Shown here piece after piece: positions 52,599 through 64,000 of a DNA stretch of 64,000 nt. The stretch spans positions 310,001 to 374,000 of the forward strand of contig NZ_JACGWV010000002.1 of assembly GCF_014137995.1 (NCBI RefSeq), given 5' to 3'. Positions within the stretch are counted from its first letter, which is position 1, and each line of letters opens with the position of its first letter. Position numbers and translations under genes: made by a program. The notes under the pieces were generated by a model. The model was given only the letters and a program-made list of their open reading frames with translations, did no database searches and was not told the DNA's origin. Origin of the DNA: Promicromonospora sukumoe. GTDB taxonomy: Bacteria; Actinomycetota; Actinomycetes; Actinomycetales; Cellulomonadaceae.

Positions 52599-54119
52599 TC
52601 ACTGCGCGATCCGATCCAGCACGAGCTCGCGGACCCGCTTGGCGTCGGCCTGGCCCTTGGTCGCCTTCATGACGGCGCCGATGATCGCGCCGACCGGACC
52701 CTGGTTGCCGCCGCGGACCTTCTCGACGATGTCGGGCTGAGCCGCCAGCGCCTCGTCGATCGCGGTGAGCAGGGCGCCGTCGTCGGACACGACCTCGAGG
52801 CCGCGGGCCGCGACGACCGCCTCCGGGTCGCCCTCGCCGGCGAGCACGCCGTCGAGCACCTGGCGGGCGATCTTGTCGTTGATCCGGCCGGACTCCACGA
52901 GCTGCTGGAGCTGGGCGATCTGCGCCGGAGCGACCGAGAGCTCCTCGAGCGAGACCTCGTCCTGCTTGGCACGACGGGCGAGCTCGCCCATCCACCACTT
53001 GCGGGCGCCCGCGGCGCTCGTGCCGGCCGCGACGGTCGCCTCGATGAGGTCGATCGCGCCGGCGTTGACGACGTCGCGCATCTCGGCGTCGGCGTAGCCC
53101 CACTCCCCCTGGAGCCGACGACGGCGCGCGACGGGGAGCTCCGGCAGGGTCGCCCGGATCTCCTCAACCCACTCGCGGCTCGGGGCCACGGGCACCAGGT
53201 CGGGCTCGGGGAAGTAGCGGTAGTCCTCGGCGTCCGACTTCACGCGGCCCGACGACGTGGTGCCGTCCTCCTCGTGGAAGTGGCGCGTCTCCTGGATGAC
53301 CGGGAGGCCGGCGTCGAGCACGCCCGCCTGACGGGACACCTCGTAGCGGACGGCGCGCTCGACCGAGCGGAACGAGTTCACGTTCTTGGTCTCGGTGCGC
53401 GTGCCCAGGGGCGACTCGGGCGTGGGCCGCAGCGACAGGTTCACGTCGGCGCGGACGTTGCCGCGCTCCATGCGGGCCTCGGAGACCCCCAGCGAGCGGA
53501 AGATGTCGCGCAGCGTCTGCACGTAGGCCCGCGCCACCTCGGGGGCACGGTCGCCGACGCCCTCGATGGGCCGCGTGACGATCTCCACCAGCGGGATGCC
53601 GGCGCGGTTGTAGTCGACGAGCGAGTACTCGGCGCCCTGGATGCGGCCGGTCGCGCCACCCACGTGGGTGTTCTTGCCGGCGTCCTCCTCCATGTGCGCG
53701 CGCTCGATCTCGACGCGGAACACCGCGCCGTCCTCCAGCTCGACGTCGATCCAGCCGTCGTAGGCGATCGGCTCGTCGTACTGCGACGTCTGGAAGTTCT
53801 TCGGGACGTCCGGGTAGAAGTAGTTCTTCCGGGCGAACCGGCAGCTCTCGGCGATGCTGCAGTTCAGCGCGAGGCCGATGCGGATCGCGTACTCGACGGC
53901 CTTGCCGTTCACGACCGGCAGCGCGCCCGGCAGCCCGAGGCTCACCGGGGTCACCTGCGTGTTGGGCTCGCCGCCGTACTCGACCTCGGCCGCGCAGAAC
54001 ATCTTGGTCAGCGTGCCGAGCTCCACGTGCACCTCGATGCCCAGCACCGGGTCGTAGCGGCGGACGGCGTCCTCGTAGGCGACCAGGCTCGTGGCCGTGG
54101 CGGTCGACGGTGCGGTCAT
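52599..54119 (-). CDS. gatB: Asp-tRNA(Asn)/Glu-tRNA(Gln) amidotransferase subunit B
   Basis: A 506-residue subunit that activates misacylated tRNA. Conserved parts: [52 protein letters not shown], and the C-terminal YqeY-like domain beginning about 360. ATG 54119 overlaps the gatA stop. Confidence 0.97.
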   Translation of the reverse strand: MTAPSTATATSLVAYEDAVRRYDPVLGIEVHVELGTLTKMFCAAEVEYGGEPNTQVTPVSLGLPGALPVVNGKAVEYAIRIGLALNCSIAESCRFARKNYFYPDVPKNFQTSQYDEPIAYDGWIDVELEDGAVFRVEIERAHMEEDAGKNTHVGGATGRIQGAEYSLVDYNRAGIPLVEIVTRPIEGVGDRAPEVARAYVQTLRDIFRSLGVSEARMERGNVRADVNLSLRPTPESPLGTRTETKNVNSFRSVERAVRYEVSRQAGVLDAGLPVIQETRHFHEEDGTTSSGRVKSDAEDYRYFPEPDLVPVAPSREWVEEIRATLPELPVARRRRLQGEWGYADAEMRDVVNAGAIDLIEATVAAGTSAAGARKWWMGELARRAKQDEVSLEELSVAPAQIAQLQQLVESGRINDKIARQVLDGVLAGEGDPEAVVAARGLEVVSDDGALLTAIDEALAAQPDIVEKVRGGNQGPVGAIIGAVMKATKGQADAKRVRELVLDRIAQ

Positions 54120-55657
54120 CGGGCGAGCTCCGTGGTCTTGAGTTCGGGTGCCTGGTTCAGGAGGGGGCCGCCCCAGCCGCTCTCGAGGGCCGCCTCGAGG
54201 GCGGCGCCGACGCGGTACAGGCGGTCGTCGGCCTTGGCGGGGGCGAGGATCTGGAAGCCGACCGGGAGGCCGTCGTCGGACAGGCCGTTGGGCAGCGACA
54301 TGCCGGGCACGCCCGCGAGGTTGGCCGGGATCGTGGCGACGTCGTTGAGGTACATCGCCAGCGGGTCGTCGAGCTTCTCGCCGAACTTGAACGCCGTGGT
54401 CGGCGCCGTGGGCGAGACCAGCACGTCGGCCTGCTCGAACGCGGCGGCGAAGTCGCGCTGGATCAGCGTGCGGACCTTCTGCGCGCTGCCGTAGTAGGCG
54501 TCGTAGTACCCGGCGGACAGGGCGTACGTGCCGAGGATGACGCGGCGCTTGACCTCGTCGCCGAAGCCCGCGCCACGGGTGGCGCCCATGACGCGCTCCG
54601 CGGTGACGGGGCCCTCGGCCGGCTCGACGCGCAGGCCGAAGCGCATGCCGTCGAACTTGGCCAGGTTGCTGGACGCCTCGGCGGGCATGATCAGGTAGTA
54701 CGCGTCGAGCGCGTGCGTGAAGCTGGGGCACGAGACCTCGACGATCTCGGCACCGAGCGCGCGGAGCTGGTCGAGCGACTCCTCGAAGCGGGCGGACACG
54801 CCGGCCTGGTAGCCCTCGCCCGAGAGCTCCTTGACGACGCCGACGCGCAGGCCCTTGAGGTCGCCCTTCGCGCCCAGCTCCGCGGCGGCGACGACGCCGG
54901 GGACCGGCTCGTTGATCGACGTCGAGTCGTGGTGGTCGTACCCGCCGATGAGCTCGTGCAGCAGCGCGGCGTCGAGCACGGTGCGCGTCACGGGGCCGGC
55001 CTGGTCGAGCGACGACGCCATGGCGATCAGGCCGTAGCGGGAGACGCCACCGTAGGTGGGCTTGACGCCGACGGTGCCGGTGACGGCGCCGGGCTGGCGG
55101 ATCGAGCCGCCGGTGTCGGTGCCGATCGCCAGGGGGGCCTCGAAGCCGGCCACCGCGGCGGCGGAGCCACCGCCGGACCCGCCGGGGATGCGGTCGAGGT
55201 CCCACGGGTTCTTGGTGTTGCCGAACGCCGAGTGCTCCGTCGAGGAGCCCATGGCGAACTCGTCCATGTTGGTCTTGCCGAGGATCGGCAGGCCCGCGGC
55301 CTTGATGCGCTCCACGAGGGTCGCGTCGTACGGCGGGACCCAGTTCTCGAGGATCTTCGACCCCGCGGTGGTGGGCAGGCCCTTGGTCACCACGACGTCC
55401 TTGACCGCGATGGGCACGCCCGCGAGCGGGTGCAGCTCCTCGCCGGCGGCGCGCTTCGCGTCGACCTCGGCGGCCGTCGCCAGCGCCTCGGCGGAGGAGA
55501 CGTGCAGGAACGCGTGCAGGTCGCCGTCGACGGCGGCGATCCGGTCCAGGTGGGCCTGCGTGGCCTCGACGCTGGTGATGGTCTTGTCGCGCAGCGCGGA
55601 CGCGAGGTCGGACGCGCTGAGCCGGGTGATGTCGTTCGTCATGTCGCTGGTACCCAT
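54116..55657 (-). CDS. gatA: Glutamyl/aspartyl-tRNA amidotransferase subunit A
   Basis: An amidase-signature subunit of about 513 residues releasing ammonia from glutamine. The catalytic set is Lys in [12 protein letters not shown], Ser-Ser in [15 protein letters not shown] and Ser in [14 protein letters not shown] 55657 starts one base after gatC; ATG 55642 (508 residues) and TTG 55672 are alternatives. Confidence 0.96.
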   Translation of the reverse strand: MGTSDMTNDITRLSASDLASALRDKTITSVEATQAHLDRIAAVDGDLHAFLHVSSAEALATAAEVDAKRAAGEELHPLAGVPIAVKDVVVTKGLPTTAGSKILENWVPPYDATLVERIKAAGLPILGKTNMDEFAMGSSTEHSAFGNTKNPWDLDRIPGGSGGGSAAAVAGFEAPLAIGTDTGGSIRQPGAVTGTVGVKPTYGGVSRYGLIAMASSLDQAGPVTRTVLDAALLHELIGGYDHHDSTSINEPVPGVVAAAELGAKGDLKGLRVGVVKELSGEGYQAGVSARFEESLDQLRALGAEIVEVSCPSFTHALDAYYLIMPAEASSNLAKFDGMRFGLRVEPAEGPVTAERVMGATRGAGFGDEVKRRVILGTYALSAGYYDAYYGSAQKVRTLIQRDFAAAFEQADVLVSPTAPTTAFKFGEKLDDPLAMYLNDVATIPANLAGVPGMSLPNGLSDDGLPVGFQILAPAKADDRLYRVGAALEAALESGWGGPLLNQAPELKTTELAR

Positions 55658-55658
55658 C

Positions 55659-55955
55659 TCACTCTTCGCCAAGGATCTGCGGGACCGCGAACCGGCCGTT
55701 CTCCTGCTGCGGGGCTCCGGCCAGGACGTCCTCGACCGGCAGCGGGGCCTCGGGCACGTCGTCTCGGAACACGTTCGTCAGCGGGAGGGGGTGGCTCGTG
55801 GCGGGCACGTCTGCGGTGGCGACCTCGCTGATGCGAGCGACGGACTCGACGATCACGTCGAGCTCGCCGGCGAGGCGGTCGACCTCGTCCGTTCGCAGAT
55901 CGATCCGTGCCAGCGCAGCCACGCGCGCGACCTCGTCACGGGAGATGGTGGACAT
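55659..55955 (-). CDS. gatC: Glutamyl/aspartyl-tRNA amidotransferase subunit C
   Basis: A 98-residue subunit that stabilises GatA-GatB. The N-terminal [22 protein letters not shown] and C-terminal [20 protein letters not shown] are standard. First gene of gatCAB. Confidence 0.95.
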   Translation of the reverse strand: MSTISRDEVARVAALARIDLRTDEVDRLAGELDVIVESVARISEVATADVPATSHPLPLTNVFRDDVPEAPLPVEDVLAGAPQQENGRFAVPQILGEE

Positions 55956-56040
55956 GGCCGCCAGTCTAGTCGCCGGACGCCGATTCGATCGCCCGGATCT
56001 CTGGCCGCCAGGTGTGAAATCTTCCCCGGGAAATGCAGAA

Positions 56041-56083
56041 GGGGGTGGGAGCGTGGTCGCTGTTGCGACCTGCTCCCACCCCC
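56041..56083 (-). terminator. rRNA operon terminator
   Basis: Perfect 12-bp outer stem GGGGGTGGGAGC/GCTCCCACCCCC with an inner 6-bp GGTCGC/GCGACC stem around TGTT. It lies just downstream of 5S. Confidence 0.85.
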
Positions 56084-56098
56084 TGCTGGGAATGGTTG

Positions 56099-56216
56099 TC
56101 CGGCGGCGTCCTACTCTCCCACCCCGTCACCAGGGCAGTACCATCGGCGCTGTAGGGCTAAGCTTCCGGGTTCGGAATGGGACCGGGCGTTTCCCCCACG
56201 CTATGACCACCGTAAC
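56099..56216 (-). rRNA. 5S ribosomal RNA
   Basis: The minus strand begins GTTACGGTGGTCATAGCG and ends GAGAGTAGGACGCCGCCGG; complementary ends, about 118 nt, last gene of the rRNA operon. Confidence 0.95.
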
Positions 56217-56369
56217 CCTATCGAGAACCAGGCAACCCCTGCCTCAAGCCACCCGCCGGCGATGAAGCCAGTAGTGGTTGAGGGGGTTGGTGCCCGTGAC
56301 TCGGGAACCGCATAGTGGACGCGACACGCAATGAACTTAATTTTTAGCTCGTGTGAGTGTGGTGATGAA

Positions 56370-61562
<5,193 letters not shown>

Positions 61563-62291
61563 AAGAGAAACATCCACACCCACCAGGTGGGTGCGAACAA
61601 TGATACTGGCCAGACCAAAACCAAACTGGTTTCAATCCGATCCAAAAAACGACCCCCACCATCCCCGCCCATCACCGAATGGTGATGCGACCTGAAACGC
61701 TGAGAGTCAAATGATTGGCATTGACTATCAAGCACACTGTTGAGTTCTCAAACAACCGACGCACACCGTCAGAGTCACGATTCCTACTGTTTCGCTTCCC
61801 TGTCCGGGGCAGTTCCTCTAGCTTACCAGATTCTTTCGGCCGATCAAATTCGCTTCCGCTTCTCAGAACCAGAAGGAATTGCAACCTGCCTGCCGAAAAT
61901 GGCGACCCACCCGATAACGGGGAACACAAAGTTCCTCGATCCTGCGATGTGGGTTTCAGCCCCGGCGCGGCCACTCGGTTCGTTTCCTACCCGGTGTCCG
62001 TCTGCCCGTCGGGCTGACCTGGAGAACATTACACACGATCCCGCGTACGCGCCAACTCGGCCGAGGTGGCCTGGAGCACATTGCATTTCCGCAGGTCAGA
62101 GGTCGTTTTAACCAGCCGTGAACGAATGCGGAACGGCTCTTGTGACCGGGGCCACGCCACTTGGCGCACAGGTTCCCGTCGTGCGCACGTCGACGGCCGT
62201 TCGTTGCCCGGTCACACACCGGCCTTTTCGTCGACCGCACCTCGGGCAGGCCTCCAGGCCGCGCGCCAGGCCCGCGTACTACGTTCGTGCC
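61563..62291 (-). promoter_or_regulatory. rRNA operon promoter and leader region
   Basis: This 730-bp stretch holds no supported gene. On the minus strand a promoter is visible: -35 TTGATC (61847-61842), 16-bp spacer, -10 TAAGCT (61825-61820). The leader GAGAACTCAACAGTGTGC just downstream of the promoter is typical of actinobacterial pre-16S transcripts. The segment 61563-61960 is markedly AT-richer than the rest of the window. Additional rrn promoters further upstream are possible but not resolved. Confidence 0.65.
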
Positions 62292-62906
62292 GTGACACCT
62301 GAGCACGAGACAGCGCCGCGCACCACAGCCACAGCCGCAGCCGGCCGCCCGGCGCCACCCGGCCTCGTCCGCAGGGCGACCGCGGACGACGCGGCCGAGG
62401 TCGCGTGGCTCGCCGCCCTGACCTTTCCCCTGGCGTGCCCGCCGGGCACGCTGCCCGCCGACATGGCCGCGCACATCGCGCACAAGCTGACGCCGGCCCA
62501 CTTCCGCACATGGGTCACCAGCCCCGAGCACGCGCTGATCGTGCACGACGACGGCGACCGGCTGCTCGGCTACGCGCTCCTGGTCCGCGGCGCGCCCGGC
62601 AGCGCGGCGGAGATCGAGGCCATCCATGCGGCGACCGGGTGCGAGGCCCCGTACGTGGAGCTGTCCAAGATCTACGTGCACCCGGACGTCCTGGGCGGCG
62701 GGGTCGCCGCAGCCCTCATGCGGGGCGCGGTCGACGCCGCCGCCGAGCTCGGCGCCGGTCTCCCGTTCTGGCTCGCCACGAACAAGGCCAACGCGCGCGC
62801 CCAGGCCTTCTACCGCAAGAGCGGTTTCGAGGCGGTCGGCGAGCGCACCAACCGGGTGGGCGACCAGGACCACCACGACCTCGTGCTGCTCCGCACCCGC
62901 CCCTAG
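62292..62906 (+). CDS. GNAT family N-acetyltransferase
   Basis: A 204-residue acetyltransferase: LVRRATADDAAEVAWLAAL near the start, LSKIYVHPDVLGGGVAAAL as the acetyl-CoA loop region, and NARAQAFYRKSGFEAVGER near the end. GTG 62292 is chosen because the upstream part of the open frame is unlike GNAT sequence. No clear ribosome binding site, so it may be leaderless. Substrate unknown. Confidence 0.87.
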   Translation: MTPEHETAPRTTATAAAGRPAPPGLVRRATADDAAEVAWLAALTFPLACPPGTLPADMAAHIAHKLTPAHFRTWVTSPEHALIVHDDGDRLLGYALLVRGAPGSAAEIEAIHAATGCEAPYVELSKIYVHPDVLGGGVAAALMRGAVDAAAELGAGLPFWLATNKANARAQAFYRKSGFEAVGERTNRVGDQDHHDLVLLRTRP

Positions 62907-62943
62907 CCGGCCCGAGCCGAGCCGCCGGGGTGCAACAACAGAA

Positions 62944-62979
62944 AGGTGTGGCCGACGCCCTCCGGCGTCGGCCACACCT
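62944..62979. terminator. Perfect 16-bp hairpin between convergent genes
   Basis: Arms 62944-62959 and 62964-62979 (AGGTGTGGCCGACGCC) with a CTCC loop. On the minus strand it lies 26 bp past the TIM-barrel gene stop. Confidence 0.78.
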
Positions 62980-63004
62980 CACTCACCCTGCTGCAAGCGC
63001 CGGA

Positions 63005-64000
63005 TCAGCAGCGCTTGGCGCGCAGCGACCGGATCTCGACGTAGGAACGCTCGGCGTTGCCGAACGAGTCGACCGGGAAGCCCGGCGCGGCCACCGTGCC
63101 GGCGTTGTCCTGCTCCCAGATGCCGTGCCGCCGTCCGGAGCCCTGGAGCGCGGACAGGAACTCGGTGTACGGCAGGTCGCCGGCGCCGAACTCCACGATG
63201 TCGTAGCCCCCGGTGTTGGCGGGGTTCGCGTCGCCGTCCTTGAGGTGCAGGAGCGGGTAGCGGTGCGGGTTGCGCTTGACGTAGTCCACCGGCTCGAAGC
63301 CCGGGTAGCGGTGCTTGCCCACGAACGCCCAGTAGACGTCCATCTCGAGGAAGACCTTGCGCGGGTCGGTGTTGTCGTAGAAGACGTCGTAGAGCCGGAC
63401 GTCCGGGTTGTCGGTGGCGAAGCTGAACTCGCCGTCGTGGTTGTGCTGGTAGAACTTCAGGCCGCGGGCGCGCGCCGCCGCCCCGAAGCCGTTGAACTGC
63501 TCGGCGGCGGCGAGGTAGCCGGCGACCGTGCGGTTGTTCGTCGGAGCCTGCGCGGTGCCGACGTGCTCCATGCCCAGGGTCTCGGCGATGTCGAGCTCCT
63601 GCTCCATGTTGTTGGCGAAGTCCGAGATGCCACGGTGGGAGCCCACGGCCTTCAGGCCGTTGTCGTCGAGGAGCTGCCGGATCTGCTCCGGCGTGATCGC
63701 CCCGACCTGGCCCTGCGTGTAGCCGGCGAACTCGACCTCGGCGTAGCCCATGTCGGCCAGCCGCTCGAACACGGTGCGGAAGCCGAGCGACGAGACCTTG
63801 TCCCTGATCGAGTACAGCTGGATGCCGATGTGACCCGCGGGCACGAGCACACGGCCCCCGCCCTTGCCCGCGGCGGCCGCCGCGGGGGCGGCCGGGGCGA
63901 ACGTCGCCGCGGCAGCGCTGCCCGCGAGACCGGCACCGGCCAGCGTTGCCGCACCCACGGCCACGGTGCCGCCGGCAAGCCTCAGAAAGTTCCTGCGGTT
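63005..64000 (-). CDS. Tat-exported sugar phosphate isomerase/epimerase-like protein, 5' end outside window
   Basis: At least 332 residues, running off the window end. The visible N-terminus has a twin-arginine motif RRNFLRL followed by a hydrophobic Ala/Gly stretch, so export by the Tat system is predicted. The mature part is a xylose-isomerase-like TIM barrel: IGIQLYSIRDKVSSLGF, VEFAGYTQGQVG, YQHNHDGEF, FLEMDVYWAF, LLHLKDGDAN and IWEQDN. Secreted proteins of this kind often occur near carbohydrate degradation genes; no such context is visible here. Confidence 0.88.
   Translation of the reverse strand, partial: NRRNFLRLAGGTVAVGAATLAGAGLAGSAAAATFAPAAPAAAAAGKGGGRVLVPAGHIGIQLYSIRDKVSSLGFRTVFERLADMGYAEVEFAGYTQGQVGAITPEQIRQLLDDNGLKAVGSHRGISDFANNMEQELDIAETLGMEHVGTAQAPTNNRTVAGYLAAAEQFNGFGAAARARGLKFYQHNHDGEFSFATDNPDVRLYDVFYDNTDPRKVFLEMDVYWAFVGKHRYPGFEPVDYVKRNPHRYPLLHLKDGDANPANTGGYDIVEFGAGDLPYTEFLSALQGSGRRHGIWEQDNAGTVAAPGFPVDSFGNAERSYVEIRSLRAKRC

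Overview
The window is very GC-rich, densely packed coding DNA with many ATGA-type stop/start overlaps, GTG and TTG starts, and one rRNA operon. The genes (RpiR-type regulator, GatCAB, actinobacterial ilv and cimA attenuators, DUF990-type ABC-2 exporters, ebo genes) point to an actinobacterium, probably order Micrococcales and something close to Promicromonosporaceae or Cellulomonadaceae. The taxonomic placement is inference; the 16S gene on the minus strand at 60039-61562 would settle it.

Layout. 1-8698: an amino-sugar or muropeptide locus with a GH3 beta-N-acetylhexosaminidase (cut by the window start), an ABC sugar importer, a BadF-type N-acetylglucosamine-kinase-like gene and an RpiR regulator, with a lipoate ligase between them. 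8824-10664: citramalate synthase behind an Ile-rich leader peptide and attenuator. 10908-18367: a seven-gene ebo-type cluster whose cyclase position is held by a myo-inositol-phosphate-synthase-like protein. 18517-22414: a small membrane protein, a two-component system and a GAP-family membrane protein. 22467-26697: ilvE, leuB and small enzymes. 26901-30112: a proVWX-type glycine betaine importer with an intrinsic terminator in its leader. 30233-33932: ilvBNC behind a Val/Leu/Ile leader peptide and attenuator. 33985-37607: an ABC permease and a strange ABC ATPase with degenerate motifs and a 630-residue repetitive tail. 37713-45242: an ole/nlt-like cluster (thiolase-type ketosynthase, GT2, P450, beta-lactone-synthetase-like AMP ligase, SDR, and a divergent second P450) with no OleB hydrolase. 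45270-49275: a DUF990-type exporter and two small genes. 49422-52573: ilvD, a CBS protein and a GNAT. 52599-55955: gatCAB. 56041-61847: 5S-23S-16S on the minus strand with promoter and terminator. 62292-64000: a GNAT and a Tat-exported TIM-barrel protein.

Themes. Branched-chain amino acid synthesis is scattered over five loci (cimA, ilvE, leuB, ilvBNC, ilvD), two of them with visible leader-peptide attenuation. The best candidates for uncharacterised biology are the ole-like beta-lactone cluster, the ebo cluster with an unusual cyclase, and the degenerate ABC ATPase with 11-residue repeats. Long near-perfect palindromes between genes fall into two sequence families, and short in-frame tandem repeats have expanded in several unrelated proteins.
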